A program made the position numbers and the translations under genes. Below are positions 34,929 to 43,689 of a stretch of 64,000 nucleotides of DNA, in pieces (within the stretch, counting starts at the first letter, position 1; each line of letters begins with the position of its first letter). Source of the DNA: Pseudomonas sp. KU43P (GTDB lineage: Bacteria; Pseudomonadota; Gammaproteobacteria; Pseudomonadales; Pseudomonadaceae); assembly GCF_033095865.1 (NCBI RefSeq), contig NZ_AP019365.1, positions 2,763,501 to 2,827,500 of the forward strand, read 5' to 3'. The notes under the pieces are model-generated. The model saw only the letters and a program-made list of their open reading frames with translations. It had not been told where the DNA came from and made no database searches.

Positions 34929-35645
34929 TCAGGCACTGAACAGCTGGCGGATTTGTTCGGAAAGGGCGGCGACGTCCTTGTCCAGCAACCAGTCGAGCGT
35001 GAGGTACACGCCGACACAGACCAGTGCGATCAACCCCAGGTACACCCACAGCGGCACTTCGTGGCGCAGCATCTGCGACACCTGGTCGGGCAGGGCCCAG
35101 TCCGGCGACAGGGCTTTGGGCGGCTTACGGTAGCGGGCGATGTCCTGGCCCAGGGTGTTGGCCAGGTAGCGCAGCTGGTCCTTCTGGCCAAGGCTGAACT
35201 TGCCTTCGAAGCCCAGGGCCAGGCACAGGTGATAGACCTCCAGCACATCGAGGTTCTGCTTCACATCGGCGCGCAGCGCCTCGACCTTCTCGAAGAAGCC
35301 TTCACCTGCCAGGTGCACGCCGAAGTAGCGGAACTGCAACGGTTGCAGCTCGAAGTGCTGGCGCAGCGCGTTGTCCTTGGCGCGCAGCACGCTCTCGTCG
35401 AGGAAGGCGCACAGCGCGTACTGGGTGTCCTTGACCTGCTCGACGCTGTAGTTGGCCGACCGGGCATCGCGCTCGAGGTTGGTGAAGAAGCGCTCGATGC
35501 TGCTTTCGAAGGCCGGCACCGAGGTCACCTCGCGGCCCTTGCGCACGATCAGCGCCATGCTGATGAAGTCCTGGACCAGGTCCTTGAGCGTCGGTTTTTC
35601 GCTGGCGGCCGCGACGGCGCCCTGTTGCAGTACGGCTTCGGTCAT
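34929..35645 (-). CDS. tssL: T6SS membrane-complex protein TssL (DotU)
   Basis: This 238-residue DotU-type protein has a helical cytoplasmic domain (FLDESVLRAKDNALRQHFE; QFRYFGVHLAGEGFFEKVEA; LCLALGFEGKFSLGQKDQL). A single C-terminal membrane helix (WVYLGLIALVCVGVYLTLDW) follows, and the protein stops shortly after it. Unlike extended TssL forms it has no periplasmic OmpA domain, which is instead found on the short TssM-like protein. It overlaps tssK by 4 bases. Confidence 0.95.
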   Translation of the reverse strand: MTEAVLQQGAVAAASEKPTLKDLVQDFISMALIVRKGREVTSVPAFESSIERFFTNLERDARSANYSVEQVKDTQYALCAFLDESVLRAKDNALRQHFELQPLQFRYFGVHLAGEGFFEKVEALRADVKQNLDVLEVYHLCLALGFEGKFSLGQKDQLRYLANTLGQDIARYRKPPKALSPDWALPDQVSQMLRHEVPLWVYLGLIALVCVGVYLTLDWLLDKDVAALSEQIRQLFSA

Positions 35646-36985
35646 TTGAGCACCGCCATCAGTTCAAGCTTGAGGTTGGTAAAGGCGCTGGGCGCGTAGA
35701 AACAGATGGTCTGGGCGTTCATCATTCGCTCGTACACATGGCCATGGGGCTCGATGGCGAAGTACTGGTTGTCCAGGCGCACCGGGATCGCGTTGGGCAG
35801 GCGCGCGGCATGGTTGAGGGTGACGCCGGGCATGGCGCTGTTGACCACCACCTCGATGTCTTCCGGCGAGCCGACCTTGACGGCCCGCGGTACCAGCTCC
35901 AGCAGGCTGGCACCGGGCATGTCGGCGTGTACCGAGATATAGAAGTCGGCCTCGGCCAGGCGCGCATCGTGCAGCTGGCCTTGCCAGTACGACGGTTTGG
36001 TCTGGGTCAGCTTGATGACGATGCACTGGTTGGGCACCACGTTGTCGAGCATCACCCGGATCATCTCGTCGAGCTTCACCAGCGAGGCTGCCGGGTCGTG
36101 GTGGTCGTATTCGGGGATATCGCTGAGCTGGGTGTCCAGGGTAAAGGTCAGCAGCCCGCCGGCCAGGTCGGCAAGGAACAGGTACAGGCGCTCCGGGTGC
36201 AGGCGCGGGTGGGCCAGCAGGTGCGCCAGCTGCGGGTGGGCGCGGTTGACCGTGTTCAGCAGCCAGAAGAGGGTGACGTCGCTGGAGCCGAACTCGGCGA
36301 TCTGGTCGGCACGCTCGCGGCGCCGGCCCGACAACGCCTTGCTCTTGGCCTGCAGCGCGCCGAGCAGGCGCTTGCCGATGCCCGCCAGGGTCTCGTGGCA
36401 GCCCAGGTGCAGGGTTGGGTGAACGAAGTGCGGGTCGAGGTTGAACCCGCCCATGCTGTTGCGCGTGAGCTTGGCCAGCGGGCAGTGGCTGTAGCCATCG
36501 AGGCTGTCGCCATCGACCAGCAGCACCACGTTCAGGCGCAGGCTGGTGATCTCGTTCTCGAGCTCGCCTTCGTTGAGGTCGGGCAGGGTATCGAACTGCT
36601 TGCGAAAACGCCGTGCGGCCTTGTGTTCCTGGCCATCTTCGACGTAGTTCAGGCCAAACGGCTCGGGCAGTTTGAGCGCAGCGTACACCTTCAGGTCGTT
36701 GGCCTTGAGCAGGTCCTTGAGGTCGCGCGCGGCCGGCAGCGGGTCGTGCTGCGGCGCGTCGTACAGGCTGCCGTCGGGAAACACCAGCTTCAGGCGCTTG
36801 AGCTGCAGCGAACCGTTGGCCAGGGCGTCTTCGTCCACTTGCAGCGCCTGCACGCCCCAATGGAAGGGGGTTGCGCGCAGGGTCGCCTCGGCCAGCTGGT
36901 GCTGGTGGAACTCATCCTGGTACTGGAAGTGCTGGGGCAGCAGGAACATGCCTTCCGACCACATCACCCGGCTCTGCTTGCTCAT
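35642..36985 (-). CDS. tssK: T6SS baseplate protein TssK
   Basis: This 447-residue protein begins with the characteristic VMWSEGMFLLPQHFQYQDEF and continues with the shell, stalk and head domains of TssK, including FYISVHADMP and the C-terminal IRFYAPS-like stretch (here TICFYAPSAFTNLKLELMAV). TssK trimers connect the baseplate wedge to the TssL/TssM membrane complex. ATGA overlaps with tssJ upstream and tssL downstream indicate strict co-translation of the membrane-side components. Confidence 0.95.
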   Translation of the reverse strand: MSKQSRVMWSEGMFLLPQHFQYQDEFHQHQLAEATLRATPFHWGVQALQVDEDALANGSLQLKRLKLVFPDGSLYDAPQHDPLPAARDLKDLLKANDLKVYAALKLPEPFGLNYVEDGQEHKAARRFRKQFDTLPDLNEGELENEITSLRLNVVLLVDGDSLDGYSHCPLAKLTRNSMGGFNLDPHFVHPTLHLGCHETLAGIGKRLLGALQAKSKALSGRRRERADQIAEFGSSDVTLFWLLNTVNRAHPQLAHLLAHPRLHPERLYLFLADLAGGLLTFTLDTQLSDIPEYDHHDPAASLVKLDEMIRVMLDNVVPNQCIVIKLTQTKPSYWQGQLHDARLAEADFYISVHADMPGASLLELVPRAVKVGSPEDIEVVVNSAMPGVTLNHAARLPNAIPVRLDNQYFAIEPHGHVYERMMNAQTICFYAPSAFTNLKLELMAVLK

Positions 36986-37713
36986 TTGACGCTATCCACT
37001 AGTGAATTGAAGGTTGAATCCATGGCCTTGCCAACCGACTCCCCGGCAGCGTCGGCGGCCTTGTCGACCACCGCGTCCTGCACCTTGTCGCCCAGGGTTG
37101 GCGCGGTGGGCGGCTGCAGTTGCTGCTGTCGTGCGGCCGCCAGCTGGTCGGCGGTGGGTGGTTTGTTCAGCACATCCATGCCGCGCACGGCGGTGATCTC
37201 GGTGTTGTCGACCAGAATCCGCAGGCCGTCGGAGGAGAACCAGATGCCGTCCTTGCGCAGCGAGTCGGCATCGAAGGCGACCTTCCAGCGGGCATCCTGT
37301 TCATCGCGGAAGAACGCCGCCACGCCGACGTAGCGGGTGCTTTGCGCCAGTGGCCACTGGTCGATCTGGCCAATGCCCGGCAGCAAGGTGAGCTCGCGGG
37401 CGTCGATCAGGGTGTTGCCCAGGGCTTTTTCCGGCGCCTCCCAGAGGGTGTCGGCGTCGCTGGCGGCGAAGCGTTCGAGGTCGGTCAGCTGATACACCCG
37501 CATCACCACCGACAGCGGCTTGCCGTCGGCGCCAGGGTTGAGCTGGTTGCCGCCATCGGAGGTGAGGATCACCTTCTCGCTGTCGGCCAGCATGTCGGCG
37601 GCCCAGCTGTCTTCCATGCGCTTGCCGATGCGGTCGCTGACGCCGCAACCGGCCAGTGCCAGCAGCAAGGCTGCGGCGGTCAGGCGCTTGAAGGCGGGGT
37701 GTGGGGTGTACAT
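36982..37713 (-). CDS. tssJ: T6SS outer-membrane lipoprotein TssJ
   Basis: This 243-residue lipoprotein has signal peptide ...LTAAALLLALAGCG with lipobox LAGC, followed by the TssJ beta-sandwich (VVMRVYQLTDLERFAASDAD then LWEAPEKALGNTLIDARELT and GVAAFFRDEQDARWK). It anchors TssM to the outer membrane. A C-terminal extension of ~70 residues (ALA/GLN/PRO-rich, from ~175) is longer than usual for TssJ. The start ATG 37713 is chosen for the signal peptide and the GGAGGT site. It lies 19 bases after clpV. Confidence 0.9.
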   Translation of the reverse strand: MYTPHPAFKRLTAAALLLALAGCGVSDRIGKRMEDSWAADMLADSEKVILTSDGGNQLNPGADGKPLSVVMRVYQLTDLERFAASDADTLWEAPEKALGNTLIDARELTLLPGIGQIDQWPLAQSTRYVGVAAFFRDEQDARWKVAFDADSLRKDGIWFSSDGLRILVDNTEITAVRGMDVLNKPPTADQLAAARQQQLQPPTAPTLGDKVQDAVVDKAADAAGESVGKAMDSTFNSLVDSVK

Positions 37714-37732
37714 CACGTTAAGACCTCCGGGT

Positions 37733-40330
37733 TCAGGCCAGGCGATAGGCGAAATCGCCATCGCTGCCCAGTTCGATCGTCAGGCGCTCGATCGGCGCGT
37801 CCTGCGCCATGCGTTCGAGCACGTGCTGGGCAAGCTCCGGCATCAAGGTGCGGGACAGGATGTTGTCGATGTTGCGCGCGCCGCTGTCGACTTCGGTGCA
37901 GCGCGCGGCGATGGCCTTGACCAGCGCGTCGTCGTAGCTGAGCTCGGCCTGGTGGTTGCGGGCGAAGCGCTTGGCGATGCGCGCAAGCTTCAGGCCGACG
38001 ATGCGTTCGAGCACCTGGTCCTGCACCGGGTAGAACGGCACGATGCTCAAGCGGCCGAGGAAGGCCGGCTTGAACACCCGGTTGAGCTCATCGCGCAGGT
38101 CTTCGACGAGGGTTTCAGGCGCCGGCAACGTCTCGGCGTTGAGGCAGGTCTGCATGATCCGCTCGGTGCCGGTGTTGGAAGTGAGGATGATCACCGTGTT
38201 GCGGAAGTTGATCTCGCGGCCTTCGCCGTCATCGAGCACGCCCTTGTCGAACACCTGGAAGAACAGTTCGAGCACATCGGGGTGGGCCTTTTCCACCTCG
38301 TCCAGCAGCACCACGCTGTACGGCTTGCGGCGCACGGCTTCGGTCAGCACGCCGCCTTCGCCGTAGCCGACGTAGCCGGGCGGCGAGCCCTTGAGGCTGG
38401 AAACGGTGTGGGCTTCCTGGTACTCGGACATGTTGATGGTGATCAGATTGCGCTCGCCGCCGTACAGGGTGTCGGCCAGGGCCAGCGCGGTTTCAGTCTT
38501 GCCGACGCCGCTGGGGCCGAGTAGCAGGAACACGCCGATGGGCTTGTTCGGGTCTTCCATGCGCGCGCGGGAAATCTTGATGCGCTTGCCGATCTCGTGC
38601 AGGGCGTGGTTCTGGCCGAGCACGCGCTCGCCGAGCAGCGCCGGCAGGCGCTGCACGGTGTCGATCTCGTCACGCAGCATCTTGCCCAGCGGGATGCCGG
38701 TCCAGCCGCTGATGACCTGGGCGATGGCGCCGGCATCGACCAGCGCGTGTACCAATGGCTGGTCGCCTTGGACCTGGGCAAGTTCTGCGCGCAGCGCGTT
38801 GAGCCGCTCGGCATCGGCGTCGTTGGCGGCATCCAGGGCCTTGAGCTGTTCGACCAGGGCCAGCTCTTGCTGCCACTGCTCGCTCAGGCGTTGTTCGTGT
38901 TGCTGCTCGGTCTGCAGGGCAGCCTGCAGCTCGCCCAGGCGGCGGGCGTGGTCGTGGCCTTTGCCGGCTTCGTGGTCGAGCACGGCGATTTCCGCCTGCA
39001 GGTTGTCGATCTGGCGGCGGCTGTCTTCCAGCGCGCCGGGTTGCGCCGACTGGGCCAGGGCGATGCGCGCGCAGGCGGTGTCGAGCACGCTGACCGCCTT
39101 GTCCGGCAGCTGGCGGCCGGTGATGTAGCGGTTGGACAGGCGCACGGCCTGCACCAGGGCTTCGTCCATCACCGCCACCTTGTGGTGTTCGCGCATCTTG
39201 CCGAGCAGGCCGCGCAGCATGTGGATGGCCTTGTCTTCGTCAGGTTCCTCGACCTTGACCACCTGGAAGCGGCGGGCGAGGGCGGCGTCTTTCTCGAAGT
39301 ACTTCTTGTATTCGGCCCAGGTGGTGGCGGCGATGGTGCGCAGCTCGCCACGGGCCAGGGCTGGCTTGAGCAGGTTGGCGGCATCGTTCTGCCCGGCCTG
39401 GCCGCCGGAGCCGATCAGGGTATGGGCTTCGTCGATGAACAGGATGATCGGGTGCAGGCTGCGCTTGACCTCTTCGATCACCGCCTTGAGGCGGTTCTCG
39501 AACTCGCCCTTGACCCCGGCGCCGGCCTGCAGCAGGCCAAGGTCCAGGGTGTGCAGGGCCACGTCCTTGAGCACCGCCGGCACGTCGCCCTGGGCGATGC
39601 GCAGGGCCAGGCCTTCGACCACGGCGGTCTTGCCGACGCCGGCCTCGCCGGTGAGGATCGGGTTGTTCTGGCGGCGGCGGGTGAGGATGTCGACCATCTG
39701 CCGCACCTCGAACTCACGGCCCAGCACCGGGTCGATACGGCCTTCGCGGGCGCTCTGGGTGAGGTTGACGGTGTACTGGTCCAGTGCCGGGGTCTTGCCG
39801 CCGACCTTTCCCGCCGCTGCCGGTGCGGCTGTCGGGCTGGCCAGCGGGCTGGCGAGCTTCGACTCGGCGCTGCCTTCGACCAGCGCGCTGAGGTTCAGGC
39901 GCAGGTCGTCGGCGTTGATCTTTTCCAGCTCCGGCGCCGAGGCGATCACCACGCGGCGCAGCTCGGCGTCGTCCAGCAGGGCCTGCAGCAGGTGCGCGCT
40001 GCGTACCTGGCCGACGCCGTACTCGATCGAGGCCAGCACCCAGGCCTGCTCGATCATGCGGGTGATGTGCGGCGACAACGCAGGGGTGCGGGTGTTGCCT
40101 TTCTTGAAGGTCCCCAGGGCGGTGACCAGCTGCGCCTGCAGGCGCTCGGCGACCACGTCGTAGTGGCGCAGGATCGGCGGCAGGTCGCTGTCGCTGTTGT
40201 CCAGCAGCTGCAGCAGCAGGTGCTCGACCTCGACGTCGTAGTGGTGCTCTGACAGGCACAGGGCCGCCGCGCTTTCGGTGGCCGTGCGGCTGGTTTCGTT
40301 GAGCTTGGCGAACAGAGACTTCAGGTTCAC
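37733..40330 (-). CDS. clpV: T6SS sheath-recycling ATPase TssH (ClpV)
   Basis: This is an 865-residue AAA+ ATPase. The N-domain (~1-160) binds contracted sheath. The first ATPase domain has Walker A GEAGVGKTA and Walker B IILFIDEAHTLIGSGG; a middle coiled-coil region follows; the second domain has GPSGVGKTE and VVLLDEVEKAHPDV. ClpV unfolds contracted TssB/TssC for reuse. The start is GTG 40330 (GTGAACCTGAAG), which shares GTGA with the tssG stop. Readings that begin further upstream would run through tssG. Confidence 0.95.
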   Translation of the reverse strand: MNLKSLFAKLNETSRTATESAAALCLSEHHYDVEVEHLLLQLLDNSDSDLPPILRHYDVVAERLQAQLVTALGTFKKGNTRTPALSPHITRMIEQAWVLASIEYGVGQVRSAHLLQALLDDAELRRVVIASAPELEKINADDLRLNLSALVEGSAESKLASPLASPTAAPAAAGKVGGKTPALDQYTVNLTQSAREGRIDPVLGREFEVRQMVDILTRRRQNNPILTGEAGVGKTAVVEGLALRIAQGDVPAVLKDVALHTLDLGLLQAGAGVKGEFENRLKAVIEEVKRSLHPIILFIDEAHTLIGSGGQAGQNDAANLLKPALARGELRTIAATTWAEYKKYFEKDAALARRFQVVKVEEPDEDKAIHMLRGLLGKMREHHKVAVMDEALVQAVRLSNRYITGRQLPDKAVSVLDTACARIALAQSAQPGALEDSRRQIDNLQAEIAVLDHEAGKGHDHARRLGELQAALQTEQQHEQRLSEQWQQELALVEQLKALDAANDADAERLNALRAELAQVQGDQPLVHALVDAGAIAQVISGWTGIPLGKMLRDEIDTVQRLPALLGERVLGQNHALHEIGKRIKISRARMEDPNKPIGVFLLLGPSGVGKTETALALADTLYGGERNLITINMSEYQEAHTVSSLKGSPPGYVGYGEGGVLTEAVRRKPYSVVLLDEVEKAHPDVLELFFQVFDKGVLDDGEGREINFRNTVIILTSNTGTERIMQTCLNAETLPAPETLVEDLRDELNRVFKPAFLGRLSIVPFYPVQDQVLERIVGLKLARIAKRFARNHQAELSYDDALVKAIAARCTEVDSGARNIDNILSRTLMPELAQHVLERMAQDAPIERLTIELGSDGDFAYRLA

Positions 40331-41397
40331 AAGGCGACCCCATCGTAAGGAATGTGGAAGACGGCGCAACGCGAAGGTTCTGCGTCGCGGCCAGGGCGTT
40401 TGAGCCAGCCCAGCCAGCCCAGGGCGACGTTGCCGCTGCGGCCCAGCTGGGCACGCGGCACCGCTTCGCGCTTGAGGCGAGGGGCGATTTCGAAGTCGAG
40501 CTCGGCACCTATATAGAAGCGCACCAGCTCGACCAGCTTGCGGTAGTCCTCGGTGCCCGGCTGGAAGCGCTGGTAGTCGGCCAGTGCCAACGGGCCCAGT
40601 TCGATGCGGATGTTCGACTGGTAGTCCCACACCCGGTTGCCGACCACGGCGCTGTGGCCGAGCTGGGCGTTCTTGCGCCCCAGCTGGGTGCACTGCTCGG
40701 GCTGCAGGTTGAGCCAGCGGCCAGCGAACTGCCTGACCTGGATCGGCAGGCCGAAATAGAAGCCAAGCATGCGTTCGAGGTTCAGCGCGTTGCGCGGCTT
40801 CTGGCTGAGCAGGCCGGCGAAGTAGCTGAACAGCTCGCGGCGCAGCACCGGTTGTGGCTGTTCGAACTTCAGCGTCTGGGCACGCGGGCCCAAGCCCACC
40901 AGGTTGAGCAGGTAGCCGTCGAAGCCCGAAGTGCCGTTGCGTTCGTGCTCGATGTGGAACTTGTACTTCTGCCACGCCTCGTAGAACAGCGTGGTCATGC
41001 GGTGCGAGAAGATGTCGAGAAACGCATGGGCGGCATCGTCGCGGTACTGCACGTGGCGTTCCAGCAGCAGCTCGGTATAAGGGCGCGGCAGCACGCCGGA
41101 CGGCCCGACCAGCCCCATGAAGGTGACCTGCACTTCCGACAGCGGCAGCCCGGCCGGCGACACCTTGCCTTCGCGCTCGAAGTGCAGGTCGCTGACTTCG
41201 CTGGCGGGGAACGCCAGCGACAGCTGGGTGCGAAAACGCAGCGGGTCTTCGTGCGGCCGCGTTGCCAGGTCCATGCGCCCGGTGCGGCTGTAGTGCAGGC
41301 GGAGCAGGCGCACCAATTGGAAGAATTCGAATCGGTGCGGCTCGGCTCTGGCCTGATCGATCAGACCAGGGGCTGATCGCCAGTACGTGCTGGCCAT
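40327..41397 (-). CDS. tssG: T6SS baseplate protein TssG
   Basis: This 356-residue TssG (VasB/ImpH family) begins with FFQLVRLLRLHYSRTGRMDL and has the conserved VTFMGLVGPSGVLPRPYTEL and the LLSQKPRNALNLERMLGFYF block. It forms the wedge subunit with TssF, TssE and TssK. The N-terminus overlaps the tssF 3' end by 37 bases if ATG 41397 is used. The next downstream start would cut into conserved sequence, so the overlap is probably real. Confidence 0.95.
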   Translation of the reverse strand: MASTYWRSAPGLIDQARAEPHRFEFFQLVRLLRLHYSRTGRMDLATRPHEDPLRFRTQLSLAFPASEVSDLHFEREGKVSPAGLPLSEVQVTFMGLVGPSGVLPRPYTELLLERHVQYRDDAAHAFLDIFSHRMTTLFYEAWQKYKFHIEHERNGTSGFDGYLLNLVGLGPRAQTLKFEQPQPVLRRELFSYFAGLLSQKPRNALNLERMLGFYFGLPIQVRQFAGRWLNLQPEQCTQLGRKNAQLGHSAVVGNRVWDYQSNIRIELGPLALADYQRFQPGTEDYRKLVELVRFYIGAELDFEIAPRLKREAVPRAQLGRSGNVALGWLGWLKRPGRDAEPSRCAVFHIPYDGVAL

Positions 41398-43181
41398 TGG
41401 ACGACTCTCTTTTCTCGTTGTTGGGAGCGCAGTGACAATTGCGTGAAGCTGTTCATCGAGCAGTACTGGCCGAAGAAGTGGTCCAGCACCATGCCGAACA
41501 GGTACACGCCGCTGCCGGTGAACTGGCTTTCGTCGAAGGTCAGGGTGATGCCCACGCCGCGCACGAAGTTCGGCCGCGGGTGGCCGATCCGGGCGACCGT
41601 CGGCTCGCTGCTGATGGCCTTGATGCCGTTGATCTGTTTGCGGATGGCCGACACGTTGCGGTAGTTGTACAGCGACAGCAGTTCCAGCAGCACTTCGCGA
41701 CCCTGGCTGACCAGCGACAGGTGGTTGAGCGACAGGTGCGCGATCAACCGCCAGATCAGGCCCTTGCCCAGCGGCACGCGCACCGTGGCGGTGGGCTTGC
41801 GCAGGCAGCGGATGTCCGTGATCACCGAGTTGGCCGGGATGTTGAAGTCGCCACGCTCGCCACCGAACGGCAGCATCAGCGGGATGTCCCGGTTGCTGCA
41901 GGTCAGGGTGATGCTCAGGGTGTCGCTGTTGCCGTCGATCAGCTCCAGGTCGCGGTCGACCACGCGGATGCTCATGGCGGTGGCGTCGCCCTGGTTGCGC
42001 CGGCGGGCGATCCAGAAGCTGTTGTGCGGGTCCTGCTCGCCACGCGGTTCGAAGAACGGCTGGCAGGTGCCGACCTGGTCGATGCCGCCGAGCTTGCGCA
42101 CCCGGCGCACGCGGTCGATCGACACCACTTCGGCGGCGTTGTGCAGGCGGATGTCCGGGGTCACCGGGTATTCGTGCTGGGTGTGGGTGAGCTTGATCGG
42201 CTCGGCCTGCTGGCGGAACAGGTTGATGATCGGCGTGCAGTTGAGCTTGAAGTTGTTGCGCCCGATGTTCTGGGTCAGCCGCGCCAGGCGCTCGCTGAGG
42301 TCATAGTCGTTGAAGTAGAAGTTGATCTCCACTTGCTCGACGGCCTTGCCCTGCAGAATGCGGGCAAACCCCGAGAGGTCGAAGAACATGAACTTGTCGG
42401 GGAAGGTGAAGTACTCGTGCAGCAGGCGATAGCCCAGGAACGAGCGCTCGGAGTAGTCCACCAGGCCCTCGTCGCGGGCATAGCCCACGGCCTTCAGGGC
42501 ATCGCGTGACAAGGCGACTTCACGCGGGCGGCCTTCGTCCAGGAAACTCAGGGTGGCCTTGGCCAGGTTGTTGAACAGCAGCTCGTACAGCTGCAGCATC
42601 AGCGTCGCTTCGCCATCGAGGAAGAAGCGCAGCCGGTCCATCTCCATCTGCCCGAACTTGGCGTCGCCGGTGGCTTCCAGATGAATGCGCAGGCGCGCCA
42701 CCAGGTCGGCGCTGTGGCCGTTGAAGGCCGAGCGTTCCATCTCGGCGAACGAGGCCTGCTGCACGGCGATCGGCCACAGTTCCACCGGGTAGCAGGTGCG
42801 GAACTTGCACACCACGCCTTCGACGGCATTGGCCACCATCTCGGTGTGCCGGGCCACGCGGTAGGCTTCGGTGACTTTCTCGTGCTTGCCCAGGCTCAGC
42901 TCGGCGATCGACATCGACGGGGTAGGGCGCAGGTAGTGCGGGTACAGCACCTCGAGGAACGACTCGACGATTTCCGGGAACTCGTCGTCCAGCTTTTTAT
43001 GCACCCGCGCCGAGAGGAACGAGAACGCCTCGATCAGGCGCTCGGTATGCGGGTCCTCGCAGTTGTCGCCCTCGATCAGCAGCCGCGAAGCGATTTTCGG
43101 GTACTGCGCAGCGAACTCCTGGCCGAGGAAGCGCAGGTGCGACAGTTCCTTTTCGTAGTAGGGCAGCAGTTCGTCGAGCAT
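41361..43181 (-). CDS. tssF: T6SS baseplate protein TssF
   Basis: This 606-residue TssF (VasA/ImpG family) begins LLPYYEKELSHLRFLGQEFA and has the conserved IASRLLIEGDNCEDPHTERL, then FLSARVHKKLDDEFPEI. Near the C-terminus are GSGVYLFGMVLDHFFGQYC and SFTQLSLRSQ. It wraps TssG in the baseplate wedge. Its ATG shares one base with the tssE stop (TGATG). Confidence 0.95.
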   Translation of the reverse strand: MLDELLPYYEKELSHLRFLGQEFAAQYPKIASRLLIEGDNCEDPHTERLIEAFSFLSARVHKKLDDEFPEIVESFLEVLYPHYLRPTPSMSIAELSLGKHEKVTEAYRVARHTEMVANAVEGVVCKFRTCYPVELWPIAVQQASFAEMERSAFNGHSADLVARLRIHLEATGDAKFGQMEMDRLRFFLDGEATLMLQLYELLFNNLAKATLSFLDEGRPREVALSRDALKAVGYARDEGLVDYSERSFLGYRLLHEYFTFPDKFMFFDLSGFARILQGKAVEQVEINFYFNDYDLSERLARLTQNIGRNNFKLNCTPIINLFRQQAEPIKLTHTQHEYPVTPDIRLHNAAEVVSIDRVRRVRKLGGIDQVGTCQPFFEPRGEQDPHNSFWIARRRNQGDATAMSIRVVDRDLELIDGNSDTLSITLTCSNRDIPLMLPFGGERGDFNIPANSVITDIRCLRKPTATVRVPLGKGLIWRLIAHLSLNHLSLVSQGREVLLELLSLYNYRNVSAIRKQINGIKAISSEPTVARIGHPRPNFVRGVGITLTFDESQFTGSGVYLFGMVLDHFFGQYCSMNSFTQLSLRSQQREKRVVQWPARTGDQPLV

Positions 43182-43663
43182 CAGTTGAGGTTCTGCACTT
43201 TGTATTCCTGGGTGTTGACCTGCAGCACGGCGTCGAACGACACCTGGCGGCTGATGTCCTGCAGACGCAGCACGGCGTCTACCCGGAAGGTCAACATGCG
43301 GTGGCCGTTCTGCTGGGCCAGCAGCTGTACGCGAACCCGGCGAAAACGCCGATCACCGGTACTGATCGCCCGCTCCAGCTGTTGCTGGATGAGCCGGCGA
43401 TCCTGCGGGTCGAGCACGCTGCGGCTGATGAAGTCGGGCATGCCGTATTCAAGGATGGAACCACCGAGCTGGCTGAAGCCACCGAGCGCTTCGGCGACCA
43501 GGGACTGGCGGGTATTCACCAGCACCTCCAGGTCGCGGACGATGCTCGCCTTGTACTCGGCCAGCGAGCAGGTGCGCTGCACGGCAGGCTCGGCCGACTG
43601 GAACGGACGGTCGTCCAGCAGTCGGTCGAGCAGCGATGGCAGCAGGCGGGCCTGGTTACTCAT
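43181..43663 (-). CDS. tssE: T6SS baseplate protein TssE (gp25-like)
   Basis: This 160-residue gp25-like protein contains the family signature in VLVNTRQSLVAEALGGFSQL, with the YGMPDF motif just after, and a C-terminal ...LRLQDISRQVSFDAVLQVNT. It starts sheath assembly at the baseplate. It sits between tssC (26 bases upstream) and tssF (1-base overlap). Confidence 0.9.
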   Translation of the reverse strand: MSNQARLLPSLLDRLLDDRPFQSAEPAVQRTCSLAEYKASIVRDLEVLVNTRQSLVAEALGGFSQLGGSILEYGMPDFISRSVLDPQDRRLIQQQLERAISTGDRRFRRVRVQLLAQQNGHRMLTFRVDAVLRLQDISRQVSFDAVLQVNTQEYKVQNLN

Positions 43664-43689
43664 GTGTCATCCCTGTACACACGGGCCTG

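Noticed and set aside
37733..40975. ClpV reading frame extended to 1,080 codons
   Set aside because: The extra ~215 codons run through tssG and are not ClpV-like. The GTG at 40,330 gives a normal ClpV N-terminus and a GTGA overlap.
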